Below, one piece after another: positions 17,515-34,767 of a stretch of DNA of 64,000 nucleotides. How positions within the stretch are numbered: the stretch's first letter is position 1; each line of letters opens with the position of its first letter. The position numbers and the translations under genes are program-made. Under the pieces are notes generated by a model. That model did no database searches, was not told the DNA's origin, and saw only the letters and a program-made list of their open reading frames with translations. The stretch is from Rhizobium sp. 007 (GTDB lineage Bacteria > Pseudomonadota > Alphaproteobacteria > Rhizobiales > Rhizobiaceae). Location of the stretch: positions 1,178,001 to 1,242,000 of the forward strand of contig NZ_CP064187.1 of assembly GCF_015353075.1 (NCBI RefSeq). Direction: 5' to 3'.

Positions 17515-17840
17515 CGAATTTCATCGGGCTTTGCCCGGTGGCAAGAATTCCGGCCTCGAAAGGGGCCGGAATATTCCGGAGAAATCCGGAATCCTGTCCG
17601 AGATTGCAGGTGGTTTTCCCTTAATCACTTCGGCCTGCATGAGACGGGTAAGACCCGAATTTCGATGAAGCTCAACTTCATGGATTTGGTTCGAGCCTTG
17701 GATGCCTTGTGCCTTCGGCCTTTTGGCGCGAAGCGCGAGGGGACAGGATCCTCAAGCGCCGCTTGGGATCGCTTCTGATCCCGGGAGGCAAAGGCAACCC
17801 GGTGGGTCCGTTTCACGGTCCCGCCAACTGGAGATAGGCA
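17515..17840 (+). promoter_or_regulatory. L10-type leader before rplJL
   Basis: A gene-free stretch of 326 bases with several stems: TTCCGGCC/GGCCGGAA (17548-17571), then TTCCGG/CCGGAA (17574-17591), and GC-rich pairs around 17720-17790. In bacteria the L10-(L7/L12) complex binds the mRNA leader in this position to repress rplJL; placement and structure support the same here, but I cannot fold it to check the L10-specific kink-turn. Confidence 0.55.
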
Positions 17841-18359
17841 GTGGAAAGAGCGGAAAAACGCGAATTCGTCACGGAACTGAACGAAGTCTTCAAGGCTTCG
17901 GGCTCGGTTGTCGTGGCCCACTATGCTGGTGCTACAGTCGCGCAGATGAACGACTTCCGTTCGAAGATGCGCGCTGCTGGCGGCACCGTCAGAGTCGCGA
18001 AGAACCGCCTGGCCAAGATCGCCCTTCAGGGTACGGAAGCGGAAGGGATTTCCAATCTCTTCACCGGTCAGACGCTGATTGCATACAGCGCCGATCCGAT
18101 CACCGCTCCGAAAGTCGTCGTGGATTTCGCCAAGGGCAACGACAAGATCGTTGTGCTCGGCGGCGCCATGGGAACAACCACGCTCAACGCCGATGCAGTC
18201 AAGTCGCTTGCGACCCTGCCGTCGTTGGACGAACTGCGCGCGAAGCTGCTGGGCATGATCCAGACACCGGCTACCCGCATCGCAGGCGTTGTTGCAGCAC
18301 CGGCAAGCCAGCTTGCCCGCGTGTTTTCGGCTTACGCCAAGAAGGACGAAGCCGCTTAA
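17841..18359 (+). CDS. rplJ: 50S ribosomal protein L10
   Basis: 172 residues from a GTG start (GTGGAAAGAGCG) preceded by CTGGAGATAG. It begins [17 protein letters not shown] and contains the rRNA-binding region '[24 protein letters not shown]'; the C-terminal helix ([15 protein letters not shown]) is the L7/L12 dimer-binding site. L10 anchors the L7/L12 stalk. No other in-frame start matches the family N-terminus. Confidence 0.97.
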   Translation: MERAEKREFVTELNEVFKASGSVVVAHYAGATVAQMNDFRSKMRAAGGTVRVAKNRLAKIALQGTEAEGISNLFTGQTLIAYSADPITAPKVVVDFAKGNDKIVVLGGAMGTTTLNADAVKSLATLPSLDELRAKLLGMIQTPATRIAGVVAAPASQLARVFSAYAKKDEAA

Positions 18360-18417
18360 GGCGGTTTTTCGCTGTTTATAGAAAACCGGTTCGAACCGAA
18401 CAAAAGGAACTGATAAA

Positions 18418-18801
<384 letters not shown>

Positions 18802-18816
18802 TCTTGAACTGCATCT

Positions 18817-18856
18817 GGGAGGCGGTCTTCACCGTCTCCCATTTGCCGTTTTTGTG
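18817..18856 (+). terminator. Attenuator-like hairpin after rplL
   Basis: GGGAGGCGG-TCTTCA-CCGTCTCCC (9 pairs, one G-U) followed by ATTTGCCGTTTTTG. The weak, interrupted T-run suggests partial termination, which would set the ratio of ribosomal protein to RNA polymerase transcripts, as the rplL-rpoB attenuator does in E. coli (analogy). Confidence 0.55.
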
Positions 18857-18861
18857 AACGA

Positions 18862-18899
18862 ATTACCCAAAAGCCGCGTGAAAACGGCTTTTGGGTAAT
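18862..18899 (+). promoter_or_regulatory. Perfect 15-bp stem-loop between rplL and rpoB
   Basis: ATTACCCAAAAGCCG and its exact reverse complement are separated by 8 bases (CGTGAAAA). No T-run follows, so it is not a simple terminator. In E. coli this interval carries an RNase III cleavage site; a similar processing role is inferred. Confidence 0.6.
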
Positions 18900-19058
18900 G
18901 GGTTCTTCAAGAGCATGGTCTCGAACCGAAGCGCAGGGCAATCCGGCCATGTGGCTTCGGGAAGTGGGACGAGATTGAATTATCCATTGATCGACGGGAT
19001 CGCCTGGCCAGCGGTTCCCGTCCGTTGCAGGCCCGGATGCAATTTTGAAGGAGCGACG

Positions 19059-22000
19059 ATGGCTCAGACCCTTTCGTTCAACGGTCGTAGGCGCGTACGC
19101 AAGTTTTTTGGTAAAATCCCCGAAGTCGCAGAAATGCCGAACCTCATCGAGGTTCAGAAGGCGTCCTACGACCAATTCCTGATGGTTGAAGAGCCCAAGG
19201 GCGGCCGCCCTGACGAAGGCCTTCAAGCCGTCTTCAAGTCAGTTTTCCCGATCACGGATTTCTCCGGCGCTTCGATGCTGGAATTCGTGTCCTATGAGTT
19301 CGAACCGCCGAAGTTCGACGTCGACGAATGCCGCCAGCGCGACCTGACCTACGCCGCGCCGCTGAAGGTTACCCTCCGTCTCATCGTGTTCGATATCGAC
19401 GAGGATACCGGCGCGAAGTCGATCAAGGACATCAAGGAACAGTCCGTCTACATGGGTGACATGCCGCTCATGACGAACAACGGCACGTTCATCGTGAACG
19501 GCACCGAGCGCGTGATCGTGTCCCAGATGCACCGTTCGCCGGGCGTCTTCTTCGATCACGACAAGGGCAAGAGCCATTCTTCCGGCAAGCTGCTCTTCGC
19601 CGCCCGCGTGATCCCGTATCGCGGCTCCTGGCTCGACATCGAGTTCGACGCCAAGGACATCGTCTATGCCCGTATCGACCGCCGCCGCAAGATTCCGGTG
19701 TCGTCGCTGCTGATGGCCCTCGGCATGGATGGCGAGGAAATCCTCGACACTTTCTACACGAAGTCGCTCTACAAGCGCGACGGCGAAGGCTGGCGCATTC
19801 CCTTCCAGCCCGAGGCGCTGAAGGGCGCCAAGGCGATCACCGAGATGGTCGACGCCGACACCGGCGAAGTCGTGGTCGAAGCGGGCAAGAAGCTGACCCC
19901 GCGTTTGCTCCGCCAGCTTTCCGACAAGGGTCTCCAGGCTCTGAAGGCGACGGACGACGATCTCTACGGCAACTACCTCGCAGAAGACATCGTCAACTAC
20001 TCGACGGGTGAGATCTATCTCGAAGCCGGCGACGAAATCGACGAGAAGACCCTGCCGGTCATCCTCGCCAACGGTTTCGACGAAATCCCGGTTCTCGGCA
20101 TCGACCACATCAATGTCGGCGCCTACATCCGCAACACGCTCAACGCCGATAAGAACGAGAACCGCCAGGACGCGCTGTTCGACATCTACCGCGTCATGCG
20201 TCCGGGTGAACCGCCGACCATGGAATCGGCCGAAGCCATGTTCAACTCGCTGTTTTTCGATGCGGAGCGTTACGACCTCTCCGCCGTCGGCCGCGTGAAG
20301 ATGAACATGCGTCTCGACCTCGACGTCGAAGACACCGTCCGCGTCCTGCGCAAGGACGACATCCTGGCCGTGGTCAAGATGCTCGTCGAGCTACGCGACG
20401 GCAAGGGCGAGATCGACGACATCGACAACCTTGGCAACCGCCGCGTCCGCTCGGTCGGCGAGCTGATGGAAAACCAGTACCGTCTGGGCCTGCTGCGCAT
20501 GGAACGCGCGATCAAGGAGCGCATGTCCTCGATCGAAATCGACACGGTCATGCCGCAGGATCTGATCAACGCGAAGCCGGCAGCTGCCGCCGTTCGCGAA
20601 TTCTTCGGCTCCTCGCAGCTCTCGCAGTTCATGGACCAGGTCAACCCGCTGTCGGAGATCACCCACAAGCGCCGTCTCTCGGCACTTGGCCCGGGCGGGC
20701 TGACCCGCGAGCGCGCCGGCTTCGAAGTCCGCGACGTTCATCCGACCCACTACGGCCGTATTTGCCCGATCGAAACGCCGGAAGGCCCGAACATCGGTCT
20801 CATCAACTCGCTGGCGACCTTTGCGCGCGTCAACAAGTACGGCTTCATCGAGAGCCCTTACCGCCGCATCGTCGACGGCAAGGTGACGAACGATGTTCTT
20901 TACCTGTCGGCCATGGAAGAGGCGAAGTACTACGTCGCACAGGCCAACGCCGAACTCGACAAGGACGGTTCCTTCGTTGACGAATTCGTCGTGTGCCGTC
21001 ACGCCGGCGAAGTCATGCTCGCCCCGCGCGACAGCATGAACCTGATGGACGTCTCGCCGAAGCAGGTCGTTTCGGTTGCAGCCGCTCTTATCCCGTTCCT
21101 GGAAAATGACGACGCTAACCGCGCCCTCATGGGCTCGAACATGCAGCGTCAGGCTGTTCCGTTGCTGCGTGCCGAAGCTCCGTTCGTTGGCACCGGCATG
21201 GAGCCGGTCGTCGCTCGCGACTCCGGTGCAGCTATCGGCGCCCGCCGCGGTGGCGTCGTTGACCAGGTCGACGCGACGCGTATCGTCATCCGCGCAACGG
21301 AAGACCTCGAAGCCGGCAAGTCCGGCGTCGATATCTACCGCCTGCAGAAGTTCCAGCGGTCGAACCAGAACACCTGCGTCAACCAGCGTCCGCTGGTCAC
21401 CGTCGGTGACGTTGTCAACCGCGGCGACATTCTCGCGGACGGTCCGTCGACCGACCTTGGCGATCTGGCTCTCGGCCGCAACGCGCTCGTCGCGTTCATG
21501 CCGTGGAACGGCTACAACTACGAAGATTCGATCCTGCTCTCCGAGCGTATCGTTGCCGACGACGTGTTCACCTCCATCCACATCGAAGAATTCGAAGTGA
21601 TGGCGCGCGACACGAAGCTTGGTCCGGAAGAAATCACGCGCGATATTCCGAATGTTTCGGAAGAAGCGCTGAAGAACCTCGACGAAGCAGGCATTGTCTA
21701 CATCGGCGCCGAAGTTCAGCCGGGTGATATCCTTGTCGGCAAGATCACGCCGAAGGGCGAAAGCCCGATGACGCCGGAAGAAAAGCTCCTGCGCGCCATC
21801 TTCGGTGAAAAGGCGTCCGACGTCCGCGATACGTCGATGCGCATGCCGCCCGGCACCTACGGCACGATCGTCGAAGTGCGCGTCTTCAACCGCCACGGCG
21901 TTGAAAAGGACGAGCGCGCAATGGCAATCGAGCGCGAAGAGATCGAGCGTCTTGCCAAGGACCGCGACGACGAGCAGGCGATTCTCGACCGTAACGTCTA

Positions 22001-23201
22001 CGGCCGTCTGATCGAGATGCTCCGCGGCCAGATGTCCATCGCCGGCCCGAAGGGCTTCAAGAAGGGCGCCGAGCTTTCGAACGCCGTGGTCTCCGAATAT
22101 CCCCGCTCGCAGTGGTGGATGTTCGCAGTCGAGGACGAGAAGGTCCAGAGCGAACTCGAAGCACTCCGCGGCCAGTACGACGAATCCAAGTCGCGCCTTG
22201 AGCAGCGCTTCATGGACAAGGTCGAGAAGGTCCAGCGCGGCGATGAAATGCCTCCGGGCGTGATGAAGATGGTCAAGGTCTTCGTCGCAGTGAAGCGCAA
22301 GATCCAGCCGGGCGACAAGATGGCCGGCCGTCACGGCAACAAGGGTGTTGTGTCGCGCATCGTTCCGGTCGAAGACATGCCGTTCCTCGAAGACGGCACG
22401 CATGTCGACGTCGTTCTGAACCCGCTGGGCGTGCCTTCGCGCATGAACGTCGGCCAGATCCTCGAGACGCACCTCGGCTGGGCTTGCGCCGGCATGGGCA
22501 AGCAGATCGGTGATCTGATCGAAGCCTACAAGGCGAACGGCAATATCGAGCCGTTGCGCAAGACGATCGGCGACGTTGTCGGCGACGGTCCGAAGGCCGA
22601 GCAGGTCAAGGACTTCGACGATGACTCGGTTCTGCGTCTTGCGGACCAGTGGAAGCGCGGCGTTTCGATCGCAACGCCGGTCTTCGACGGCGCCCATGAA
22701 GGCGATGTCAACGAGATGCTGCGTCTGGCGGGTCTCAAGGATTCCGGTCAGTCGACGCTGTATGACGGCCGTACCGGCGAGCAGTTCGACCGTCAGGTGA
22801 CCGTGGGCTACATCTACATGCTGAAGCTCAACCACCTGGTCGACGACAAGATCCACGCCCGTTCGATCGGTCCTTACTCGCTCGTGACCCAGCAGCCACT
22901 GGGCGGCAAGGCCCAGTTCGGCGGCCAGCGCTTCGGCGAAATGGAGGTCTGGGCTCTGGAAGCATACGGCGCAGCCTACACGCTGCAGGAAATGCTGACG
23001 GTGAAGTCGGACGACGTTGCCGGCCGCACCAAGGTCTACGAAGCCATCGTCCGGGGCGACGATACGTTCGAAGCGGGTATTCCCGAAAGCTTCAACGTTC
23101 TCGTCAAGGAAATGCGCTCGCTCGGCCTTTCCGTCGAGCTGGAGAACTCGAAGGTCGAGGATCTGCAGCAGGCGGGCCAGTTGCCGGACGCAGCCGAGTA
23201 A
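19059..23201 (+). CDS. rpoB: DNA-directed RNA polymerase subunit beta
   Basis: 1380 residues from the ATG at 19059 ([19 protein letters not shown]), which has GAAGGAG 8 bases before it; the open frame extends upstream but without a match to the family. The rifampicin pocket ([32 protein letters not shown]) is wild-type in form. The catalytic-cleft segments ([25 protein letters not shown]) and the C-terminal clamp ([20 protein letters not shown]) are present. Together with RpoC and RpoA dimer it forms core RNA polymerase. rpoC follows after 189 bases. Confidence 0.98.
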   Translation: MAQTLSFNGRRRVRKFFGKIPEVAEMPNLIEVQKASYDQFLMVEEPKGGRPDEGLQAVFKSVFPITDFSGASMLEFVSYEFEPPKFDVDECRQRDLTYAAPLKVTLRLIVFDIDEDTGAKSIKDIKEQSVYMGDMPLMTNNGTFIVNGTERVIVSQMHRSPGVFFDHDKGKSHSSGKLLFAARVIPYRGSWLDIEFDAKDIVYARIDRRRKIPVSSLLMALGMDGEEILDTFYTKSLYKRDGEGWRIPFQPEALKGAKAITEMVDADTGEVVVEAGKKLTPRLLRQLSDKGLQALKATDDDLYGNYLAEDIVNYSTGEIYLEAGDEIDEKTLPVILANGFDEIPVLGIDHINVGAYIRNTLNADKNENRQDALFDIYRVMRPGEPPTMESAEAMFNSLFFDAERYDLSAVGRVKMNMRLDLDVEDTVRVLRKDDILAVVKMLVELRDGKGEIDDIDNLGNRRVRSVGELMENQYRLGLLRMERAIKERMSSIEIDTVMPQDLINAKPAAAAVREFFGSSQLSQFMDQVNPLSEITHKRRLSALGPGGLTRERAGFEVRDVHPTHYGRICPIETPEGPNIGLINSLATFARVNKYGFIESPYRRIVDGKVTNDVLYLSAMEEAKYYVAQANAELDKDGSFVDEFVVCRHAGEVMLAPRDSMNLMDVSPKQVVSVAAALIPFLENDDANRALMGSNMQRQAVPLLRAEAPFVGTGMEPVVARDSGAAIGARRGGVVDQVDATRIVIRATEDLEAGKSGVDIYRLQKFQRSNQNTCVNQRPLVTVGDVVNRGDILADGPSTDLGDLALGRNALVAFMPWNGYNYEDSILLSERIVADDVFTSIHIEEFEVMARDTKLGPEEITRDIPNVSEEALKNLDEAGIVYIGAEVQPGDILVGKITPKGESPMTPEEKLLRAIFGEKASDVRDTSMRMPPGTYGTIVEVRVFNRHGVEKDERAMAIEREEIERLAKDRDDEQAILDRNVYGRLIEMLRGQMSIAGPKGFKKGAELSNAVVSEYPRSQWWMFAVEDEKVQSELEALRGQYDESKSRLEQRFMDKVEKVQRGDEMPPGVMKMVKVFVAVKRKIQPGDKMAGRHGNKGVVSRIVPVEDMPFLEDGTHVDVVLNPLGVPSRMNVGQILETHLGWACAGMGKQIGDLIEAYKANGNIEPLRKTIGDVVGDGPKAEQVKDFDDDSVLRLADQWKRGVSIATPVFDGAHEGDVNEMLRLAGLKDSGQSTLYDGRTGEQFDRQVTVGYIYMLKLNHLVDDKIHARSIGPYSLVTQQPLGGKAQFGGQRFGEMEVWALEAYGAAYTLQEMLTVKSDDVAGRTKVYEAIVRGDDTFEAGIPESFNVLVKEMRSLGLSVELENSKVEDLQQAGQLPDAAE

Positions 23202-23390
23202 CCACTTGATAGGGTGTGCGCCTTAAGAGGGCGCACACCGTTCCCGCCATGGCCCCGTAATGTGTCGGCCGGGCAGGGACGTTTCCGCCGCATTGTGCGG
23301 TTATTGTCGTTTTGAGCGTTGGCGCGGCTCCCGGGATTTGCCGCCGACCATCGCAAGCTAAGGGCGCTTTCGCCCATGAAGGAGACAGGC

Positions 23391-27602
<4,212 letters not shown>

Positions 27603-27628
27603 CCGGCAGCCCGGACTCAGAATGGAAA

Positions 27629-27659
27629 ACCGCCCGGAGCGATCCGGGCGGTTTTTTGT
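27629..27659 (+). terminator. Rho-independent terminator of the rpoBC operon
   Basis: ACCGCCCGGA-GCGA-TCCGGGCGGT is a perfect 10-bp stem followed by TTTTTGTTT, 26 bases after rpoC. Confidence 0.92.
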
Positions 27660-27756
27660 TTGATTTCGCGGCGGCGGGGAGGCCGAAAATAGTTCTCCAT
27701 TCTTTCTTGATAACTACTACAGGCTCGCCTCCATGTTGCATACGGAAGTCGTTCCC

Positions 27757-27990
27757 ATGGCTCGGAACCGCATGCGGTTTTTCGATGAAAGGAAAAGACA
27801 CCTTGCATCGCTCGATGCCGCTTTGGCCTGCGGGATGGCCACCTCGAAGCCGGCTGCGTTCAACCGGCAGGACGTTTTTGCCGAGCTGAAAGACCGTATA
27901 ATCGTTTCGTGGAAGGTGCATATTGCGCACGTCTCCAACAGCGCGATGAACTATGAAGCGATCGTAATTTCCCAAGCTCGGATTGGTTAG
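27757..27990 (+). CDS. Small protein resembling the C-terminal part of ParD-type antitoxins
   Basis: A 77-residue frame. The stretch RMRFFDERKRHLASLDAALACGM followed by VFAELKDRI resembles the helix and tail of ParD-family antitoxins, in which 'LR.L..RE..L.ALDAAIARG' is followed by an unstructured toxin-binding tail. The ribbon-helix-helix N-terminus is not obvious and no ParE-type toxin gene lies next to it, so this may be an antitoxin remnant or an unrelated protein. Its last four bases overlap the Nudix gene tail to tail. The ATG at 27733 is an alternative start. Confidence 0.35.
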   Translation: MARNRMRFFDERKRHLASLDAALACGMATSKPAAFNRQDVFAELKDRIIVSWKVHIAHVSNSAMNYEAIVISQARIG

Positions 27991-28418
27991 CGAAGCAGGA
28001 TGAGGCAATTCTGCATTCCGTAACCGAGCCTGGCCTTTGCTGCTGCGATATCAATCCAGAAAAAGCGGAGCAGGATCGGTCCGCCGCCGCCGAATGGTGT
28101 CATCTCGTGATGAAGCCAGGTGTCGGGGTAGGGCCCTCCAATATCGGCATGATAGTAATGCCGCCGGTGGTAGATGGCGGCGCCGTTCTTGATGAAGCGG
28201 TAGTCATCGATTGCAAGCGGACGAAGAGTGTTGCTCAGCGCAAGACCTGTCTCTTCGGCGAATTCGCGGGTTGCCGCTTGCTCAGGGTCTTCGCCGGGTT
28301 CGACCGTCCCGCCCGGAACCTGCAGTTCGATCTCCGGAAAATCCGGCTCGTCGAAAACCAGGAGTCGGCCGCGCCAGGTGGCGTAGATCAGCACCTTTTG
28401 CGCATCCGGCCCCGTCAT
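27987..28418 (-). CDS. Nudix hydrolase
   Basis: About 143 residues from the ATG at 28418 (MTGPDAQKVLIYAT), 4 bases after the stop of the upstream gene; a start at 28481 would overlap that gene by 59 bases. The Nudix box is complete (GGTVEPGEDPEQAATREFAEETG, the GX5EX7REUXEEXGU pattern), providing the metal-binding glutamates that cleave a nucleoside diphosphate linked to another moiety. The substrate is not predictable. Minus strand, between the rpoC and rpsL transcription units. Confidence 0.9.
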   Translation of the reverse strand: MTGPDAQKVLIYATWRGRLLVFDEPDFPEIELQVPGGTVEPGEDPEQAATREFAEETGLALSNTLRPLAIDDYRFIKNGAAIYHRRHYYHADIGGPYPDTWLHHEMTPFGGGGPILLRFFWIDIAAAKARLGYGMQNCLILLR

Positions 28419-28422
28419 GTCT

Positions 28423-28716
28423 TCAGTTGAAGCGGATGATGGCGACTTCGCCTTCGAGCGCGCCTTGGTACGCCGAGGCATGCGGTTCTTCTTCGGGAAC
28501 GTCGGTCAGCATGCCGATCTGGTCGAGGTCGGCTTCGATGAAGCCCTCTTCGGCAAGGGCGTTCAGCGCCTCGCGCACCGCGCTGTCGTCATCGGCGGCC
28601 TTCAACATCACGTGCAGGTCGACGCCCTCGGCGCCATCGGACTCGTAGCCCTTGCCGATGATGATGAAGATCATCGGGCCTACGGAATTATTGTCGTTGT
28701 CGGGCTTCTCGATCAT
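28423..28716 (-). CDS. Conserved-type hypothetical protein (97 aa)
   Basis: A small acidic protein (MIFIIIGKGYESDGAEGVDLHVMLKAADDDSAVREALNALAEEGF...) with a ferredoxin-like or ACT-like alternation of strands and helices suggested by the pattern. I cannot name the family. It is immediately upstream of, and probably co-transcribed with, the Nudix hydrolase gene. Confidence 0.65.
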   Translation of the reverse strand: MIEKPDNDNNSVGPMIFIIIGKGYESDGAEGVDLHVMLKAADDDSAVREALNALAEEGFIEADLDQIGMLTDVPEEEPHASAYQGALEGEVAIIRFN

Positions 28717-29217
28717 TCATCGGTCCTTTGGATATCTGGCGATTCGAAACTCGAATCCGTTTTTGACAGGCGCGCGGCCTGCGATCGCTGATTCCTTATC
28801 CGTTTTTGCAGCGATGCCCAAGTTCAACTTGGCATGCGGTGTCCGTTGCGTCTAAAAGCCTTCAAAGAGCGCACGCAGCCCGGGTTTCAAGGCGATCCGC
28901 CGAAGATTATTTCTTAACCGGCCTTGACGAACCAGCGGGAAACCAGTAGTACCCGCGCCATCGGAACCCATGTGAGGCATGGCTGTCCGGGGCGTCTCGT
29001 CCTGGAGTTCTCCTCAAACAAGGTTCGAAACGCACGTTGAAGATATGATGCCTGCACGCATGACGCATGTCTTTTTTGCGTCCTCTGCCTTCAGTGGTCC
29101 ATCTGCGCAAGCGGATCGGGCCACATTTTGCGCATTGACGACAGCCGTGTGATCTTGCCGGAGACGGCGCGAGTTACGCCCGCAAGGGTTTGAGAGATAA
29201 ACGTAAGGGATGGTTGA
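28717..29217 (+). promoter_or_regulatory. rpsL leader: Intergenic/leader region of the str operon
   Basis: No gene is supported in these 501 bases. A possible promoter is TTGACG (28924-28929) with TAGTAC 17 bases downstream, about 165 bases before rpsL; a second TTGACA occurs near 28765. Short inverted repeats such as CCAAGTT.AACTTGG near 28818-28834 could be part of the mRNA leader or of the divergent 28423-28716 promoter. All functional roles are inferred. Confidence 0.35.
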
Positions 29218-29589
29218 ATGCCTACCGTAAACCAGCTGATCCGCAAGCCTCGCCAGGCAAGTGTAAAGCGTAACAAGGTTCCTGCGCTGCAGGAAAACCC
29301 GCAGAAGCGCGGCGTTTGCACCCGCGTCTACACCACGACGCCGAAGAAGCCGAACTCGGCTCTGCGTAAGGTTGCCAAGATCCGCCTCACCAACGGCTTC
29401 GAAGTCATTGGTTACATTCCCGGCGAAGGTCACAACCTTCAGGAACACTCCGTCGTCATGATCCGTGGCGGCCGCGTGAAGGACCTTCCGGGTGTCCGTT
29501 ACCACATCATCCGCGGCGTTCTCGATACCCAGGGTGTCAAGAACCGCAAGCAGCGCCGTTCGAAGTACGGTGCGAAGCGTCCGAAGTAA
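29218..29589 (+). CDS. rpsL: 30S ribosomal protein S12
   Basis: 123 residues, the decoding-centre protein. [11 protein letters not shown] at the start, the loop [14 protein letters not shown] and [13 protein letters not shown] are standard; lysines at the two streptomycin-resistance positions are wild type. First gene of the str operon. Confidence 0.98.
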   Translation: MPTVNQLIRKPRQASVKRNKVPALQENPQKRGVCTRVYTTTPKKPNSALRKVAKIRLTNGFEVIGYIPGEGHNLQEHSVVMIRGGRVKDLPGVRYHIIRGVLDTQGVKNRKQRRSKYGAKRPK

Positions 29590-29635
29590 TTCGGTTTTGG
29601 TTTTCCGGCGCTGCGCGAGGTTCTCCGCGTGGTAA

Positions 29636-30136
<501 letters not shown>

Positions 30137-30165
30137 TTCCGAACGGTATCGAAAGGCAGTCCACA

Positions 30166-32265
30166 ATGGCTCGCGAATATAAAATCGAAGACTACCGCAA
30201 TTTCGGTATCATGGCGCACATCGACGCCGGCAAGACCACGACCACCGAACGTATTCTTTATTACACCGGTAAGTCGCACAAGATCGGCGAAGTCCACGAC
30301 GGCGCAGCCACCATGGACTGGATGGAGCAGGAACAGGAGCGTGGCATCACGATCACCTCCGCTGCGACCACGACCTTCTGGAAGGGCCGTGACGGCAAGA
30401 TGCGCCGCTTCAACATCATTGACACCCCCGGCCACGTCGACTTCACCATCGAAGTCGAGCGTTCGCTGCGCGTTCTTGACGGCGCCATCGCACTTCTCGA
30501 TGCCAACGCCGGTGTCGAGCCGCAGACTGAAACCGTCTGGCGCCAGGCCGAGAAGTATCATGTTCCGCGCATGATCTTCTGCAACAAGATGGACAAGACC
30601 GGTGCGGACTTCTACCGCTCCGTCGAGATGATCAAGACCCGTCTCGGCGCGACGGCTGTCGTCATGCAGCTGCCGATCGGCGCAGAAACCGAGTTCAAGG
30701 GCGTTGTCGACCTGATCGAGATGAACGCTCTCATCTGGCGCGACGAGTCTCTCGGCGCACAGTGGGACGTCGTCGAAATCCCGGAAGACATGAAGGCCAA
30801 GGCTGAAGAATATCGCGAAAAGCTGATCGAGACGGTTGTTGAGATCGACGAAGCCGCAATGGAAGCCTACCTCGAAGGCAACATGCCGGACAACGATCAG
30901 ATCCGCGCGCTCGTTCGCCGCGGCACCATCGACGTCAAGTTTCATCCGATGTTCTGCGGTACTGCCTTCAAGAACAAGGGCGTTCAGCCGCTACTCGACG
31001 CAGTTGTCGATTACCTGCCGTCGCCGCTCGACATTCCGGCGATCAAGGGTATCGACGTGAAGACGGAAGCTGAAATCGAGCGTCACCCCGATGACGCCGA
31101 GCCGCTCTCCATGCTCGCCTTCAAGATCATGAACGACCCCTTCGTCGGTTCGCTCACCTTCGCCCGCATCTATTCCGGCAAGCTCGAGAAGGGCGCGTCG
31201 GTCATGAACACGGTCAAGGACAAGCGCGAGCGCGTCGGCCGCATGCTGCAGATGCACTCCAACTCGCGTGAAGACATCGAAGAAGCCTTCGCCGGCGACA
31301 TCGTTGCTCTCGCAGGCCTCAAGGAAACCACCACTGGCGATACGCTGTGTGATCCGCTGAAGCCGGTTATCCTCGAGCGCATGGAATTCCCCGAGCCGGT
31401 CATCCAGATCGCCATCGAGCCGAAGACCAAGGGCGACCAGGAAAAGATGGGCCTCGCGCTCAACCGCCTGGCTGCCGAAGACCCGTCCTTCCGCGTGAAG
31501 ACGGACCAGGAATCGGGCCAGACGATCATCGCCGGCATGGGTGAACTTCACCTCGACATCATCGTTGACCGCATGCGCCGCGAGTTCAAGGTTGAAGCAA
31601 CCGTCGGTGCGCCGCAGGTTGCCTACCGCGAAACCATCACGAAGACGCACGAAGAAGACTACACGCACAAGAAGCAGTCCGGTGGTACCGGCCAGTTCGC
31701 GCGCGTCAAGATCATCTTCGAACCGAATCCGGAAGGCGACGACTTCAAGTTCGAGTCCAAGATCGTCGGCGGTGCTGTTCCGAAGGAATACATCCCGGGC
31801 GTTCAGAAGGGCATCGAAAGCGTTTTGACCTCCGGTCCGCTCGCAGGCTTCCCGATGCTCGGCGTCAAGGCGACGCTGATCGACGGTGCCTTCCACGATG
31901 TCGACTCGTCGGTCCTGGCGTTCGAAATCGCCTCCCGCGCTTGCTTCCGTGAGGCAGCAAAGAAGGCTGGCGCTCAGCTGCTCGAGCCGATGATGAAGGT
32001 CGAAGTCGTGACGCCGGAAGACTATGTCGGCGACGTCATCGGCGACCTGAACTCGCGCCGTGGTCAGATCCAGGGCCAGGAGAGCCGCGGCATCGCTGTC
32101 GTCATCAACGCGAACGTTCCGCTGGCGAACATGTTCAAGTACGTCGACAACCTGCGCTCCATGTCGCAGGGCCGCGCTCAGTACACGATGACCTTCGATC
32201 ACTACGCGCCGGTCCCGTCGAACGTCGCAACTGAAATCCAGGCAAAGTATTCCGGTCAGAAGTGA
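30166..32265 (+). CDS. fusA: Elongation factor G
   Basis: 699 residues, the translocation GTPase. GTP motifs [21 protein letters not shown] and [10 protein letters not shown]; switch I region [14 protein letters not shown]; domains II-V follow, including [13 protein letters not shown] in domain IV. Full length for bacterial EF-G. Part of the str operon between rpsG and tuf. Confidence 0.98.
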   Translation: MAREYKIEDYRNFGIMAHIDAGKTTTTERILYYTGKSHKIGEVHDGAATMDWMEQEQERGITITSAATTTFWKGRDGKMRRFNIIDTPGHVDFTIEVERSLRVLDGAIALLDANAGVEPQTETVWRQAEKYHVPRMIFCNKMDKTGADFYRSVEMIKTRLGATAVVMQLPIGAETEFKGVVDLIEMNALIWRDESLGAQWDVVEIPEDMKAKAEEYREKLIETVVEIDEAAMEAYLEGNMPDNDQIRALVRRGTIDVKFHPMFCGTAFKNKGVQPLLDAVVDYLPSPLDIPAIKGIDVKTEAEIERHPDDAEPLSMLAFKIMNDPFVGSLTFARIYSGKLEKGASVMNTVKDKRERVGRMLQMHSNSREDIEEAFAGDIVALAGLKETTTGDTLCDPLKPVILERMEFPEPVIQIAIEPKTKGDQEKMGLALNRLAAEDPSFRVKTDQESGQTIIAGMGELHLDIIVDRMRREFKVEATVGAPQVAYRETITKTHEEDYTHKKQSGGTGQFARVKIIFEPNPEGDDFKFESKIVGGAVPKEYIPGVQKGIESVLTSGPLAGFPMLGVKATLIDGAFHDVDSSVLAFEIASRACFREAAKKAGAQLLEPMMKVEVVTPEDYVGDVIGDLNSRRGQIQGQESRGIAVVINANVPLANMFKYVDNLRSMSQGRAQYTMTFDHYAPVPSNVATEIQAKYSGQK

Positions 32266-32333
32266 CCGGAATACCAATTGACCGATAACAAGAATTAGAT
32301 CCCTTCGGGGACTAGCAGAATGGAGAGCCGAAA

Positions 32334-33509
<1,176 letters not shown>

Positions 33510-33515
33510 TCTTTT

Positions 33516-33543
33516 AAGCAAGCGGCCCCAGGGCCGCTTGCTT
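33516..33543 (+). terminator. Perfect 12-bp hairpin after tuf (second copy)
   Basis: AAGCAAGCGGCC-CCAG-GGCCGCTTGCTT lies 6 bases after the tuf stop codon. The U-tract is poor (ATGACAT follows), so it could be a bidirectional terminator, an mRNA 3' protector or a processing site separating str from the S10 operon. Confidence 0.65.
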
Positions 33544-33769
33544 ATGACATAAAAATGTAGCAAATGGCGCGCGAGCGCGATTTGCGTCTGCTTCGGCTTC
33601 GAGGCAGGCAATGAACAGATAAGGTGGGCCTTAAGGCCTGGAGACTGGAAAGGGACATCGTTTTCGGTGTCCCCTTCGATCTTTGAAACCGGTGGTCCGC
33701 CTTAGGAAAAGAAGAACAGCCCGTGCCGTTTTGCTGGCACGCGAAGAACAAACACAAGGATAACGTCGA
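33544..33769 (+). promoter_or_regulatory. rpsJ leader: S10 operon leader
   Basis: A 226-base gap before rpsJ with no gene. It includes a stem around GGGACATCGTTTTCGGTGTCCCC (33651-33672). In several bacteria L4 controls this operon through the leader; that this applies here is not shown. Confidence 0.35.
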
Positions 33770-34078
33770 ATGAACGGCCAAAATATCCGCATTCGCCTGA
33801 AGGCGTTCGATCACCGAATTCTCGATGCTTCCACGCGCGAGATTGTGTCGACGGCGAAGCGCACCGGAGCTAGTGTCCGGGGCCCCGTTCCGCTTCCGAC
33901 CCGCATCGAGAAGTTTACGGTCAACCGGTCCCCGCACATCGACAAGAAGAGCCGCGAGCAGTTCGAGATGCGCACGCATAAGCGCCTCCTCGACATCGTA
34001 GACCCGACCCCGCAGACGGTGGACGCGCTGATGAAGCTCGATCTCGCCGCCGGTGTCGATGTTGAGATCAAGCTCTGA
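33770..34078 (+). CDS. rpsJ: 30S ribosomal protein S10 (NusE)
   Basis: 102 residues, standard N-terminus [19 protein letters not shown] and motif [19 protein letters not shown]. Head protein of the small subunit, and the NusE antitermination factor that binds NusG. First gene of the S10 operon. Confidence 0.98.
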   Translation: MNGQNIRIRLKAFDHRILDASTREIVSTAKRTGASVRGPVPLPTRIEKFTVNRSPHIDKKSREQFEMRTHKRLLDIVDPTPQTVDALMKLDLAAGVDVEIKL

Positions 34079-34113
34079 GCCTGGGCTCGAGCGGATTTGG
34101 AAGGATTGAACCG

Positions 34114-34755
34114 ATGCGTTCAGGTGTGATTGCACAGAAGGTGGGAATGACCCGCGTCTACAACGACGCCGGCGAGCATGTCCCGGTAACGGTATTGCGT
34201 ATGGAAGGCTGCCAGGTCGTTTCTACGCGCACTGTAGAAAAGAATGGCTATACCGCAGTTCAGCTCGGTGCTGGCCAGGCGAAGGTTAAGAACACGTCCA
34301 AGGCGATGCGCGGCAACTTTGCTGTCGCCAACGTCGAGCCGAAGGCCAAGCTCGCAGAATTCCGCGTTTCGGAAGACAACCTGCTCGAGGTCGGCACCGA
34401 GCTCAAGGCTGGTCACTTCGCTGCAGGTCAGCTCGTCGACGTGACGGGTACGACCATCGGTAAGGGTTTTGCCGGCGCCATGAAGCGCCACGGCTTCGGC
34501 GGTCTGCGCGCCACGCACGGTGTGTCCGTTTCGCACCGTTCGCATGGTTCGACGGGTTCGCGCCAGGATCCAGGCAAGGTTTTCAAGAACAAGAAGATGG
34601 CTGGTCACATGGGCCAGACGCGCGTAACGACTCAGAACCTGGAAGTGGTTTCGACCGATGAAGATCGCGGTCTGATCCTGATCAAGGGTGCAGTACCCGG
34701 TTCCAAGGGTGCCTGGATCATCGTGCGCGATGCCGTCAAGTCGGCAGCGAAGTAA
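34114..34755 (+). CDS. rplC: 50S ribosomal protein L3
   Basis: 213 residues beginning [16 protein letters not shown]; the extended loop near the peptidyl-transferase centre ([40 protein letters not shown]) is intact. Second gene of the S10 operon. Confidence 0.98.
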   Translation: MRSGVIAQKVGMTRVYNDAGEHVPVTVLRMEGCQVVSTRTVEKNGYTAVQLGAGQAKVKNTSKAMRGNFAVANVEPKAKLAEFRVSEDNLLEVGTELKAGHFAAGQLVDVTGTTIGKGFAGAMKRHGFGGLRATHGVSVSHRSHGSTGSRQDPGKVFKNKKMAGHMGQTRVTTQNLEVVSTDEDRGLILIKGAVPGSKGAWIIVRDAVKSAAK

Positions 34756-34767
34756 GGAGCCGGACCA

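Noticed and set aside
20600..20800. Rifampicin-resistance change in rpoB
   Set aside because: The pocket residues ([18 protein letters not shown]) are the normal alphaproteobacterial form.
29218..29589. Streptomycin-resistance change in rpsL
   Set aside because: Both critical lysines (TTPKKPNS and GGRVKDLPG) are wild type.
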